The notes under the pieces: generated by a model
Database searches by the model: none
Told to the model about the DNA's origin: nothing
The model's input: the letters and a program-made list of their open reading frames with translations, nothing else
Shown here: one piece after another, positions 42,792 through 51,449 of the stretch
Numbering within the stretch: the stretch's first letter is position 1
Layout of the letters: each line of letters starts with the position of its first letter
From: JAUIAS01 sp030425395
GTDB taxonomy: Bacteria > Pseudomonadota > Alphaproteobacteria > Rhodobacterales > Rhodobacteraceae
Reading direction: 5' to 3'
DNA length: 64,000 nucleotides
Assembly (NCBI GenBank): GCA_043553855.1
Contig: CP121336.1
Span: forward strand, 2,108,001 to 2,172,000
Program-made: the position numbers and the translations under genes

Positions 42792-43274
42792 ATGGACAGC
42801 GATATTCGAAACGGTGAAGTCAGCGTGCCCTTGCCCGCGCGCATGGACGCGGAGGTGGTGTTTATCGGACGGCTGCGCACCCCTTGGAGAGATCGTGCCG
42901 ATTGTCCGCGACAGGGGCGTGATGACGGGCCGGAGTGCAAGATCGAGGTCGATGTCCCCTGGCGCGCCGGGTTGGCCGGGCTTGAAGCCTACGCGCGGTT
43001 GGACGTGCTTTACTGGATGGATCGCTCGCGACGTGATCTGGTCGTACAGAATCCGGCCAGAGATGATCGGTTGATCGGCACGTTTGCCTTGCGATCCCCG
43101 GTGCGACCCAATCCGATTGCCTTGTCGAACGTGGCGTTGGTTCGCGTGGAAGAAGATGGCTTGATCATCCGTGGACTTGATTGTCTTGATGGCACGCCTC
43201 TTCTGGACATCAAGCCAAACCGCTGCGAGTTTTCCCCCAAGGCGGTGGCAAAGCCGATAGGGGAGGAAACATGA
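42792..43274 (+). CDS. trmO: tRNA-Thr (N6-threonylcarbamoyladenosine37-N6)-methyltransferase, TrmO/TsaA
   Basis: 160 residues of the UPF0066/TsaA family. FIGRLRTPWRDRADCPRQGR is the start motif, GLAGLEAYARLDVLYWMDRS the central one, and SPVRPNPIALSNVALVRVEE the diagnostic block, with TPLLDIKP near the end. The family methylates t6A37 in tRNA-Thr, although several alphaproteobacterial members are uncharacterised. The stop overlaps the next gene by four bases, placing it in one operon with an FAD monooxygenase and a CoA ligase. Confidence 0.85.
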   Translation: MDSDIRNGEVSVPLPARMDAEVVFIGRLRTPWRDRADCPRQGRDDGPECKIEVDVPWRAGLAGLEAYARLDVLYWMDRSRRDLVVQNPARDDRLIGTFALRSPVRPNPIALSNVALVRVEEDGLIIRGLDCLDGTPLLDIKPNRCEFSPKAVAKPIGEET

Positions 43275-44392
43275 AAATCACGATCGTGGGCGCAGGGCCG
43301 GCTGGCCTCTATGCTGCTATTCTGTTGCGGCGCGCGCGCCCGGATCTGGAGATCGAAGTTCTTGAACAGAACGCGCCGGATGCGACCTTTGGCTTTGGCG
43401 TCGTGTTCTCGGACGAGGCATTGGGCTTTTTGAAGGCCGACGATCCACAAACCGCCGATCTGATCGAGCCGCATATGATGCGTTGGTCGGATATTCATGT
43501 GGTTCACAAAGGGCGCAGGATTGCGATTGATGGCGTGGGCTTTGCCGGGATTGGACGGTTGCAGTTGTTGCAATTGTTGCAAGATCGCGCTGCCGCGTTG
43601 GGGATTACGCCACGCTATCACGCACGTTTGGACGATCCGCTGACACTTGATGCGGATATTGTCATCGGGGCCGACGGATTGAATTCAGTGGTGCGCGCCA
43701 GCGGTAATTTCTCGGAGGAGATGTCATACCAGTCGAACCGCTTTGTATGGTATGGTGCGAACTGCGAATTTGATGCCTTGACCCAAAGCTTTGTCGATAC
43801 GCGCTTTGGTCCAATGAACGCGCATCACTATAGCTATGGCAAGGGGCGTGCGACTTTCATCATAGAAATGGACGCCGCCACGTTTGCCCAAAGCGGTGTC
43901 GAGGAGATGCCGGAACCCGAGTACCGAAAGCTTTGCGAAGACTGTTTTGCCGATGTGCTGGGCGATGCCCGTCTGATCCCGAACAATTCACAGTGGCGGC
44001 AGTTTCCCAACCTGTCGTGTGGAAATTGGTTTGATGGCAATCGGGTTCTGGTGGGCGACGCGCTGCACACCGCGCATTTTTCCATCGGTTCGGGAACGCG
44101 TCTGGCGTTGGAGGACGTGATCGCACTGGTCCGCGCATTGGTCGTCTCGGACTGGAATGTGGCGTCGGCTTTGCCTGCGTATCAGGCTGCGCGCCAGCCG
44201 ATTCTCGCCAAAATCGTTGGCGCGGCGCGGCGATCTGCGGACTGGTATGACCAGTTTGGCGCGCATATGGCGCTTGATCCCGCGCCGTTTGCCGTATCCT
44301 ACATCCGGCGCGCGGGCCGTATCAGTGATGAACGCTTGCGTGCGATGGCCCCAAGGTTCTGCGCACAGATGGCACAAGAGGGGGCGATGTGA
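43271..44392 (+). CDS. FAD-dependent monooxygenase, salicylyl-CoA 5-hydroxylase-like
   Basis: 373 residues. KITIVGAGPAGLYAAILLRR is the FAD dinucleotide motif, DADIVIGADGLNSVVR the DG motif (about residue 130), and GNRVLVGDALHTAHFSIGSG the GD motif (about residue 255). FGFGVVFSDEALGFLKADDP is typical of the monooxygenase half of 2-aminobenzoyl-CoA monooxygenase/reductase and salicylyl-CoA 5-hydroxylase, here without the C-terminal old-yellow-enzyme half. It shares bases with genes on both sides, and the downstream one is an aryl-CoA ligase, so a CoA thioester substrate is likely. Confidence 0.8.
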   Translation: MKITIVGAGPAGLYAAILLRRARPDLEIEVLEQNAPDATFGFGVVFSDEALGFLKADDPQTADLIEPHMMRWSDIHVVHKGRRIAIDGVGFAGIGRLQLLQLLQDRAAALGITPRYHARLDDPLTLDADIVIGADGLNSVVRASGNFSEEMSYQSNRFVWYGANCEFDALTQSFVDTRFGPMNAHHYSYGKGRATFIIEMDAATFAQSGVEEMPEPEYRKLCEDCFADVLGDARLIPNNSQWRQFPNLSCGNWFDGNRVLVGDALHTAHFSIGSGTRLALEDVIALVRALVVSDWNVASALPAYQAARQPILAKIVGAARRSADWYDQFGAHMALDPAPFAVSYIRRAGRISDERLRAMAPRFCAQMAQEGAM

Positions 44393-45897
44393 TGGCGGAC
44401 CTCTCCTTTGACCTGCCCGAACAGTATAACGCCGCGCGGCTGCTGTGGGATAACCTGCCGGCGCGCGCCGACAGCATCGCGATCTATCACGAAGGGGGCA
44501 ACTCAACCTATGCCGGACTGGTCCGTCAGGCGGCACAGTTGGGGCATGCCATGCGCGCGCATGCGAAACCGGGTGACCGGGTATTGCTGTTCATGGAGGA
44601 TGAACCGGCGTATCCGGCGGCGATCATGGGGGCGCTGCGGGCCGGTTTGGTGCCGATGATGATCAACACCTTGTCCACGCCGGACCTGATCGCCTTCTAT
44701 CTCGAAGACAGCGCCGCGCGCGTGGTCATGTGTTCAAATGGGTTTCACGATCGGTTCGCCAATTGCGCCGTGCCAGTCCTGACCCCGGATGCGGCGCGGG
44801 GAATGCCGGACACCCTGGACGAATATCCGACGCGGCGCAGCGATATGGCGTTCTGGATGTATTCCAGCGGATCGACCGGACGCCCCAAGGGGATCGTGCA
44901 CAAGCACGAGGACCCGGCCTACACCGCAGCGACTTACAGTGCTGGTGTGCTGGGTCTGGGGCCGGACGACATCTGTTTTTCAGTGCCCAAAATCTTTTTC
45001 GCCTATGGCTTTGGCAATTCTGTAACCTTTCCTTTTGCAGTCGGGGCGGCGAGCGTGCTTTTGTCCGACCGACCCACACCGGCGCGGGTTTTCGAAACGG
45101 TGGACCGGTTCCGCCCAACGGCGTTTTTTGGATTGCCCACGCTCTACACCGCCTTGTTGAACGATCCCGCGGCAGATGGTGCGGATATGTCCACGGTTCG
45201 GTTATGTCTGTCGGCTGCGGAAATTTTGTCCGAAGACATCGCAAGCGCATGGTTGCACCGCTTCGGCATGCCGGTGATCGAAGGTCTTGGCTCAACCGAA
45301 ATGCTTCATATCTATCTATCCAACACCACGACGGACCAGACACCGGGATCGGCCGGGCGTGTCGTGGCGGGATATGACGTCAGGTTGGTTGATCCCGATG
45401 GGGCCGAGGTGCGCGGGGCGGGCCAAGGGGTGATGCATGTGCGCGGGCGTTCAGCGGCGCAGTATTACTGGAACCGCCCTGACAAGACGGCTGAGACGAT
45501 GATCGACGGCTGGATCAATACCGGTGATCGGTTTGTGCGCGACGCGGATGGACGGTTTTTCTTCAAGGGCCGCGCCGATGATCTGGTCAAGGTGTCGGGT
45601 CAGTGGGTGTGGCCCATGGAGGTGGAGCTTGCCTTGAATGAACATCCGCAGGTGATGGAAAGCTGTGTTCTTGCTGTGCCGATGGCGGATGGGCGCACGA
45701 CGCTTTGCGCATGGGTCGCGGTGAAACCCGGCTCGGTTGGGGATGATCGCTTGCGGGCCGCCCTTGTTTCCCATGCAAAGGCGGAATTGCTGCCTCATAA
45801 ATACCCCCGGCACATCGAATTTCTTGCCAACCTGCCCAAGACCGGAACGGACAAGATTGATCGTCAAGCCCTGCGCGCGACGTGGCGCGCTTCGTGA
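44392..45897 (+). CDS. Benzoate-CoA ligase family protein
   Basis: 501 residues of the ANL superfamily. The P-loop-like motif is WMYSSGSTGRPKGIVHKHED near residue 160, the A5 motif YGSTE-like as GLGSTEMLHIYLSN near residue 300, and the hinge and lysine in GRADDLVKVSGQWV and TGTDKIDRQALR. FDLPEQYNAARLLWDN and AFWMYSSG are specific to benzoate/4-hydroxybenzoate-CoA ligases. It activates an aromatic acid as CoA ester in the cytosol. Start chosen at ATG 44392, which shares one base with the previous stop; GTG 44389 is the alternative. Confidence 0.85.
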   Translation: MADLSFDLPEQYNAARLLWDNLPARADSIAIYHEGGNSTYAGLVRQAAQLGHAMRAHAKPGDRVLLFMEDEPAYPAAIMGALRAGLVPMMINTLSTPDLIAFYLEDSAARVVMCSNGFHDRFANCAVPVLTPDAARGMPDTLDEYPTRRSDMAFWMYSSGSTGRPKGIVHKHEDPAYTAATYSAGVLGLGPDDICFSVPKIFFAYGFGNSVTFPFAVGAASVLLSDRPTPARVFETVDRFRPTAFFGLPTLYTALLNDPAADGADMSTVRLCLSAAEILSEDIASAWLHRFGMPVIEGLGSTEMLHIYLSNTTTDQTPGSAGRVVAGYDVRLVDPDGAEVRGAGQGVMHVRGRSAAQYYWNRPDKTAETMIDGWINTGDRFVRDADGRFFFKGRADDLVKVSGQWVWPMEVELALNEHPQVMESCVLAVPMADGRTTLCAWVAVKPGSVGDDRLRAALVSHAKAELLPHKYPRHIEFLANLPKTGTDKIDRQALRATWRAS

Positions 45898-45933
45898 TTG
45901 CGGACAGGCTTTGCGATACTCTAGACTGGGAAT

Positions 45934-46458
45934 ATGCACAGGTTCCTTGCGGTGTTGGCCGCCTTATTCTTTCTGATGCCGGTTTCCGTTTTCGGACAGG
46001 ACGCACAGATCACCGCTGTGGCCAAAGCCGCGCTGGAAAAGGCGCAGCCGGATTCCATCCGGCGTAACCGTGAATATTGCGGCTTGATCGGGCGGGACGC
46101 TGCCGGGCGTATCATCGTAACCAAGGCCCGGCGTGGATCGCGGGCAAGGTGCCGCTATCCGGAATTGCCAAGGGGCGTCCAGACCGTGGCGACGTTCCAC
46201 ACCCACGGGGCTTTCCTGCGCAGGTTCGACAATGAGGTGCCGTCGGTGCTTGATTTGCTGAGCGAGATTCGCGCCGGCACCGATGGTTATGTCTCGACGC
46301 CGGGTGGGCGGCTTTGGTTCATGGATGGGGCCCGGCAAGAAGTGCGCCTGCTGTGCGATATCGGGTGTATGCCTCATGATCCCCGGTTCGTGCGCAATGC
46401 CATGGGTCAGATTGCGAACCGTTACACGCTGGATGATCTAAAGCGGCGACATTACTGA
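45934..46458 (+). CDS. DUF4329 family secreted protein
   Basis: 174 residues with a signal peptide (FLAVLAALFFLMPVSVFG). The rest matches DUF4329: REYCGLIGRDAAGRIIVTKA, then TFHTHGAFLRRFDNEVPSVL and DLLSEIRAGTDGYVSTPGGR. The E/GLI plus HTHG layout resembles JAB/MPN metal-isopeptidase sites, but activity is unproven. Four cysteines could form disulfides in the periplasm. Standing 36 bases after the CoA ligase, it may share the transcript without sharing function. Confidence 0.75.
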   Translation: MHRFLAVLAALFFLMPVSVFGQDAQITAVAKAALEKAQPDSIRRNREYCGLIGRDAAGRIIVTKARRGSRARCRYPELPRGVQTVATFHTHGAFLRRFDNEVPSVLDLLSEIRAGTDGYVSTPGGRLWFMDGARQEVRLLCDIGCMPHDPRFVRNAMGQIANRYTLDDLKRRHY

Positions 46459-46559
46459 TTGACGATCAGCCGTCTTGATCGGGGCGTTTGCGAGCGGCCC
46501 CTTGTGATCCGGTGTCGCGTGGTGTTGACCTTGCGCAGCAAACCGCATCGGAGGCTGTG

Positions 46560-47573
46560 ATGGGAAAACCAGTGAAAATCGCGATCAACGGTCTGGGCCG
46601 GATCGGACGCACGATCCTGCGGCAGGTTCTGGAAACACCGGGTGGTGGCGGTTTCGAAATCGTTCACCTCAACGATATCGCCGCGCCGGATCTGTGTGCC
46701 TACCTTTTGAAGTTTGACAGTGTTTTCGGTGTCATGGCACGGGATGTGCGCGCCGAGGGTGGTTGTCTGTTGATTGACGATCTGTCCATTCCATTTAGCC
46801 ATTCACCCGATCTGGCCACTGTGGATTTGCGCGGTGTCGATGTCCTTCTCGAATGTACTGGCAAGGCCAAGACCCCAGATGTCGCCAAGCGCGGTCTGGA
46901 TCGCGGAGCACGGTCGGTGTTGGTGTCCGGGCCAAGTCCCGCTGCCGATGTGACAGTTGTGATCGGGGCAAATGACGGCGCACTCGGGGCCGCCCGGATC
47001 GTTTCGAATGCGTCCTGCACGACAAATGCGCTTGCGCCTTTGCTGCGATTGGTGGACGACGCGTGGGGTTTGGAGCGTGCCCATATGACCACGATCCATT
47101 GCTATACCGGAAGTCAGCCAACCATTGATGCGCCAAGGGGCGATTTTGCCCGCAGTCGCGCGGCGGCCCTGTCCATGGTGCCCACCACCACCAGCGCCGA
47201 GCGGCAGCTTGATCTGGTGGTGCCCGATCTTGCCGCGCGGATCAGTGGCGCGGCGGTGCGGGTGCCCACCGCCAGTGTGTCTGCGATTGATCTGGTGGCG
47301 CAGGTTCGCGACGCGCCGGATGGGGATCCGGTGCGCGCGGTCCATGATCTGGTCGCCGGATCAGAGGTTGTCGGGATTACAGATTTTCCCAATGTATCCA
47401 GCGATCTTCGTGGGCGTCCGGAATCTCTTGTCATTGCGGCTCCTGAGACCCGTATGATCGGCCAAGGTCAGGTGCGGATATTCGGCTGGTATGACAATGA
47501 ATGGGGATTTTCGGCGCGGATGCTGGACATGGCGCGTCGCATGGCAGCGCGCCATGATCCAATGATTTGCTGA
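46560..47573 (+). CDS. gap: Glyceraldehyde-3-phosphate dehydrogenase family protein
   Basis: 337 residues. The NAD motif is AINGLGRIGRTILRQV, the catalytic cysteine lies in IVSNASCTTNALAPLLR (about residue 150), the histidine in TIHCYTGSQPTID, and WYDNEWGFSARMLDMA closes the protein. The sequence is more divergent than a central glycolytic GapA would be (SVFGVMARDVRAEGGCLLID), so it may be a secondary GAPDH or erythrose-4-phosphate dehydrogenase. ATG 46560 fits the family; the frame extends upstream without similarity. It precedes the glucosylglycerate genes by 108 bases. Confidence 0.85.
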   Translation: MGKPVKIAINGLGRIGRTILRQVLETPGGGGFEIVHLNDIAAPDLCAYLLKFDSVFGVMARDVRAEGGCLLIDDLSIPFSHSPDLATVDLRGVDVLLECTGKAKTPDVAKRGLDRGARSVLVSGPSPAADVTVVIGANDGALGAARIVSNASCTTNALAPLLRLVDDAWGLERAHMTTIHCYTGSQPTIDAPRGDFARSRAAALSMVPTTTSAERQLDLVVPDLAARISGAAVRVPTASVSAIDLVAQVRDAPDGDPVRAVHDLVAGSEVVGITDFPNVSSDLRGRPESLVIAAPETRMIGQGQVRIFGWYDNEWGFSARMLDMARRMAARHDPMIC

Positions 47574-47681
47574 AAAAAAAGGCAGTAGTCGCCTGATTGT
47601 TGATCCTTTGCCCGTCTTTCACGCGCGCAGGGTTCAGTGTGCCGGTTCCGCTGCGGTAGTTTGCGGTAACAGGAAAGACTT

Positions 47682-48485
47682 ATGCCGCGCCCCAGACTCA
47701 TTATCTTATCAGACCTTGATGGAACCTTGCTGGACCATCATGGATACGGATTTGAACCGGCGCGCCCGGTTTTGGCCAGACTGGAACGGTTGAATATTCC
47801 GGTCGTTTTGAGCAGTTCCAAGACAGCGGCGGAAATGGCCCAGATTGTTGCGCTGATGCCCGGAGTCGCGCGCTGGCCGTTTGTTTGTGAAAACGGTGCG
47901 GGGATTGTCTGGCCGGACGAAGCGGCGCAAACGGATCGCGAGGATTGGCACCGGTTGCGCGCTTTCATGCAAGGCCTGCCATCCGGTCTGCGCGCGTGTC
48001 TTACGGGGTTTGGCGATCTTGGCCCTGATGGGATTGCTGCGGCGACGGGGCTGTCGCGGGCATCCGCCGTGCTGGCCGGAGAGCGCCAGTTTTCTGAACC
48101 TTGCCTGTGGACCGGTGACGATGCAGGCCTGAAACGGCTTGCAAGGGAATGCGCGGCGCATGGCATCAAGGCCCAGCAGGGCGGGCGGTTCCTGACGCTC
48201 GGGTTTGGTCACACCAAAGCCAGTCGGGTGGACGACGTGCGCCACGCCCTTGCGGCCGAGATGATCGTCGCACTGGGGGACGCGCCGAACGATCGCGATA
48301 TGATCGCGGCGGCAGACATGGGGGTGGTGGTTCCCAACCCTGCAGGCCCCGCCCCCAACGGGTTCGGCCCCGATGCGAATATCATACATGCGCCAGAACC
48401 GGGACCTGCGGGTTGGGCTGCGGCTGTGACGACAATTCTTGATGACATTGGATTTGACGAAAAGGGGAAGACTGCCCATGGCTGA
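47682..48485 (+). CDS. gpgP: HAD phosphatase, glucosyl/mannosyl-3-phosphoglycerate phosphatase family
   Basis: 267 residues. The HAD nucleophile motif is LIILSDLDGTLLDHHGYGFE (Asp near residue 11), motif II is VVLSSSKTAAEM, a cap domain follows, and motifs III/IV lie near HTKASRVDDVRHALAAEMIV and ALGDAPNDRDMIAAADMGVV. LSSSKT and CENGAGIVWP are typical of the mannosyl-3-phosphoglycerate phosphatase family, which includes GpgP. The stop overlaps the start of the glucosyltransferase gene by eight bases. It should dephosphorylate glucosyl-3-phosphoglycerate to glucosylglycerate; the symbol depends on the partner. Confidence 0.82.
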   Translation: MPRPRLIILSDLDGTLLDHHGYGFEPARPVLARLERLNIPVVLSSSKTAAEMAQIVALMPGVARWPFVCENGAGIVWPDEAAQTDREDWHRLRAFMQGLPSGLRACLTGFGDLGPDGIAAATGLSRASAVLAGERQFSEPCLWTGDDAGLKRLARECAAHGIKAQQGGRFLTLGFGHTKASRVDDVRHALAAEMIVALGDAPNDRDMIAAADMGVVVPNPAGPAPNGFGPDANIIHAPEPGPAGWAAAVTTILDDIGFDEKGKTAHG

Positions 48486-49701
48486 CTTTCATCAAAATGG
48501 ACATATCGCGACGCTGCACAATCTGCGGTCTTCTTCGATGGAGGCGATGACCCACGCGGTTACAACCTTCGGGCAGTCGCGCAAGATCACCTTGATCCTG
48601 CCCAGCCTGTATTCGGAATTGCAGGCACCGGCGTTGGATCACATCGTTTCAGAGTTGGCGCAGGTGCCGTATCTGCACAGGATCGTTATCGGGCTGGACC
48701 GCGCCAATGAAGAGGAATACCGCCACGCGGTATCCTATTTTTCGCGTCTGCCGCAAAACCATGTGGTGATCTGGAATGACAGTCCCCGCCAGCGCGCGCT
48801 TGGCGACAGGCTGAGCCGTATGGGGCTCGCCCCGATCGAACAGGGCAAGGGCAAGAACGTCTGGGGCTGCCTTGGATATCTGATGGCGTGCCGCGACAGT
48901 TCCGTGGTGGCGATCCACGATTGCGATATCACGACGTATTCCCGCGACATGCTAACGCGGCTGGTCTATCCTGTTGCGAACCCGGATTTCCCCTATCAAT
49001 TGTCCAAGGGATATTACCCGCGGATCGGTGATGCAAAGATCAATGGACGGGTGACGCGACTCTTGGTGAGCCCGCTTTTGATCGCGCTGAAAAAGGTGAT
49101 CGGAGATCGCGATTACATAGATTACCTGCGATCTTTTCGATATCCGCTGTCGGGGGAATTTGCCATGCGGACGGCGATGCTGCCCGATTTGCGGATCCCT
49201 TCGGACTGGGGGTTGGAGATCGGCGTTTTGTCCGAGGCATGGCGCAATCTGGCCCCGAAATCGGTGTGTCAGGTCGAAATCGCCGATAATTACGATCACA
49301 AACATCAGGATCTGAGCGCCGAAGATGCCGCGACCGGGTTGAACCGTATGTCCACCGATATCTGCAAGGCAATCTTTCGCAAGCTGGCTGCGGATGGAAC
49401 CGTTTTTACCACGCATATTTTTCGCAGCCTCAAGGCTACGTATTACCGCACGGCGCTGGACCTTCTGGAAAGCTATTACAACGATGCCAAGATGAATGGC
49501 CTGTCCATCGACCGTCACAAAGAGGAACAATGCATCGAACTGTTCGCCGAAAACATCATGCGCGCAGGCCAGGTGTTTCTTGAAAAACCTTCGGAAACCC
49601 CGTTTATCGCCACTTGGAGCCGTGTGCATGCCGCGGATCAAAGCCTGATGGACGACATGCTGAGCGCGGTCGAGGCGGATTATCGGGATCTGGGTCTCTA
49701 G
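48478..49701 (+). CDS. gpgS: Glucosyl-3-phosphoglycerate synthase-like glycosyltransferase
   Basis: 407 residues, inverting/retaining GT-A fold transferase. LILPSLYSELQAPALDHIVS starts the sugar-nucleotide domain, VVAIHDCDITTYSRDMLTRL carries the DXD-like metal site (near residue 143), and YQLSKGYYPRIGDAKINGRV plus YPLSGEFAMRT are GpgS/MpgS acceptor-site blocks. It is predicted to join glucose from NDP-glucose to 3-phosphoglycerate. Translationally linked to the phosphatase upstream and six bases from the stop of the convergent phosphorylase gene, so all three act on the same solute. Mannosyl specificity is the alternative. Confidence 0.8.
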   Translation: MADFHQNGHIATLHNLRSSSMEAMTHAVTTFGQSRKITLILPSLYSELQAPALDHIVSELAQVPYLHRIVIGLDRANEEEYRHAVSYFSRLPQNHVVIWNDSPRQRALGDRLSRMGLAPIEQGKGKNVWGCLGYLMACRDSSVVAIHDCDITTYSRDMLTRLVYPVANPDFPYQLSKGYYPRIGDAKINGRVTRLLVSPLLIALKKVIGDRDYIDYLRSFRYPLSGEFAMRTAMLPDLRIPSDWGLEIGVLSEAWRNLAPKSVCQVEIADNYDHKHQDLSAEDAATGLNRMSTDICKAIFRKLAADGTVFTTHIFRSLKATYYRTALDLLESYYNDAKMNGLSIDRHKEEQCIELFAENIMRAGQVFLEKPSETPFIATWSRVHAADQSLMDDMLSAVEADYRDLGL

Positions 49702-49707
49702 GCCCGT

Positions 49708-51447
49708 TCAACGGTTCGATATCCAGCGGCTTTGATAGGGGGCAAAGCTGATCTTGCCACCCTCGGCACGGATCGGTTCGTCGCTCAGTAAATCGCGCCA
49801 TGGCTGCCCCTCGATCAGGTTGAGCGTGTCCGGGTCGATACTGACGGTCTGGTCGCTGACGTTATGCAGAGCGAACACAGATTGGGCGCGGTCTATGCTT
49901 TGTCGCCACACGCCGAATATCCGATCATCGAGCGATAAGGTGAATTGTGTCGCGTTCGGGTGAAACGCTTTCTGCGCGCCGCGCACGGCGAGGCGATACT
50001 TGATCGTCGTCAGAACTTGGGTGGTGTTGCTGTCGGGATCGCGCAGCAGTTCGTTGAGTGCCGGATAGTCCCACATGTGACGGTTGATGGCGCGTTTCAT
50101 GCCAGTGTGGGCCACGCGGGCATGATCGTTGGGCGTGGCCAGCAGGGCATGAATATAGAATGCGGGTATTCCTTCAAGCGCAATGACAATGGTCTGCGAG
50201 GTCAAAAACCGCTCCAGATGCAGATCGTCCTGCCCGGCGAACGTGCCCTTGAGCGCATCAAAGAAGGTGATGTTGAGTTCATAGGGGCTTTCTCCTCCTC
50301 CCCCTAGCGCGCGCATGGACACATCTCCGCCAAAGGCGCGCACCGCGTTCACCATGGCGGCTTTGTCTTCTTCGGGAAGTATGCCTTCGGCCGGGCGCAT
50401 GCCGATGCCGTCATGGCTGGCCGAAAAGTTGAGATAGGCACACCCCATTTGTGCAGGCGGCATTCCCGCCTGCCAGCGCCGCAGATAGGTCGCGGTGCCT
50501 GCCAGCATCGCGTGTAACAGCAGCGGTGGCAGAGAGAAGTTGTAAACGACGTGGGCTTCGTCCTGAGCACCGAAATAACTGAGATTTTCGGCGCTGGGCA
50601 CGTTGGTTTCCGTCAGTAGGATCACCGGTTCGGTTGCGAAGTCACACAAGACCCGCATCAGTTTTACGATGGCGTGGGTCTGCGGCAGATGGATCGAAGG
50701 CGATCCGACCTCTTTCCAAAGGAATGCAACCGCATCAAGGCGCAGGATGCGCACCCCGTTGTCGATATGCAGGCGCATGATCCGCAGGAATTCCAGCAAA
50801 ACCTCGGGATTGCGGAAATCCAGATCAATCTGATCATGGCTGAAGGTGCACCACACATGACGCGTTCCGTTCGCGGTTTCCACCTCGCGCAGCAGCGGAT
50901 GTGTGCGCGGGCGCACGACATTTCTCAGGTCAGCGTCAGGGGAGGCCTCGAAGAAAAATTTGTCATATGGCGCGTGGCCCTGAATATATGCGTTGAACCA
51001 TGTGCCCTGGCTGCTGACGTGGTTCAGCACCAGATCCGACATCAGTTTGAATTCCGAGCCGATGCGTTGAATGTCTGGCCAGTCACCCAGCACAGGATTG
51101 ACCGCGCGGTAGTCGCTGACGGCGAAACCGTCGTCCGAGGTGAACGGAAAGAAAGGCAGGATGTGCACGCCATTGACCGAACCGGCAAGGTTACGGTGCA
51201 AAAAGTCCCTGAGCAGATCGAGCGGCTTGTGCACGCCGTCGGTAATCGAATTGCCATAGGTTATGACAAGTGCGTCACGCTCCGACCAGAAATTGTTGCC
51301 GGGCAAGCGAGCGCGCTTGCGGCGCGTGCCGGTGTCCGGCCAGAACGCGGCGATCAGGTCTGCCACCAACGCCTTTGCATCGGCATCGGGATAGACTTGG
51401 CGGACCAGCGGCAGCAGCCGCGCGGACAGGCTATCGGATGGCACCAA
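49708..51447 (-). CDS. GH13 sucrose phosphorylase-like enzyme, probable glucosylglycerate phosphorylase
   Basis: 579 residues. The barrel has ITYGNSITDGVHKPLDLLRD and VHILPFFPFTSDDGFAVSDY, the nucleophile D238 in VRILRLDAVAFLWKE, and the acid/base E280 in ILLTETNVP, all of GH13_18. Family members phosphorolyse sucrose, glucosylglycerol or glucosylglycerate to glucose-1-phosphate; neighbouring gpgP/gpgS point to glucosylglycerate. The start is TTG 51447 or GTG 51444, within three to eight bases of the ureG stop, so the gene is read as the tail of the urease operon. Confidence 0.8.
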   Translation of the reverse strand: MVPSDSLSARLLPLVRQVYPDADAKALVADLIAAFWPDTGTRRKRARLPGNNFWSERDALVITYGNSITDGVHKPLDLLRDFLHRNLAGSVNGVHILPFFPFTSDDGFAVSDYRAVNPVLGDWPDIQRIGSEFKLMSDLVLNHVSSQGTWFNAYIQGHAPYDKFFFEASPDADLRNVVRPRTHPLLREVETANGTRHVWCTFSHDQIDLDFRNPEVLLEFLRIMRLHIDNGVRILRLDAVAFLWKEVGSPSIHLPQTHAIVKLMRVLCDFATEPVILLTETNVPSAENLSYFGAQDEAHVVYNFSLPPLLLHAMLAGTATYLRRWQAGMPPAQMGCAYLNFSASHDGIGMRPAEGILPEEDKAAMVNAVRAFGGDVSMRALGGGGESPYELNITFFDALKGTFAGQDDLHLERFLTSQTIVIALEGIPAFYIHALLATPNDHARVAHTGMKRAINRHMWDYPALNELLRDPDSNTTQVLTTIKYRLAVRGAQKAFHPNATQFTLSLDDRIFGVWRQSIDRAQSVFALHNVSDQTVSIDPDTLNLIEGQPWRDLLSDEPIRAEGGKISFAPYQSRWISNR

Positions 51448-51449
51448 GG

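Noticed and set aside
46488..46559. Upstream extension of the GAPDH frame by 24 codons
   Set aside because: The family start MGKPVKIAINGLGRIG begins at 46560, and the extension has no similarity.
47574..47610. Eight-base A run with a small hairpin after the GAPDH gene, resembling a minus-strand terminator
   Set aside because: The stem has only four or five pairs and no minus-strand gene ends there.
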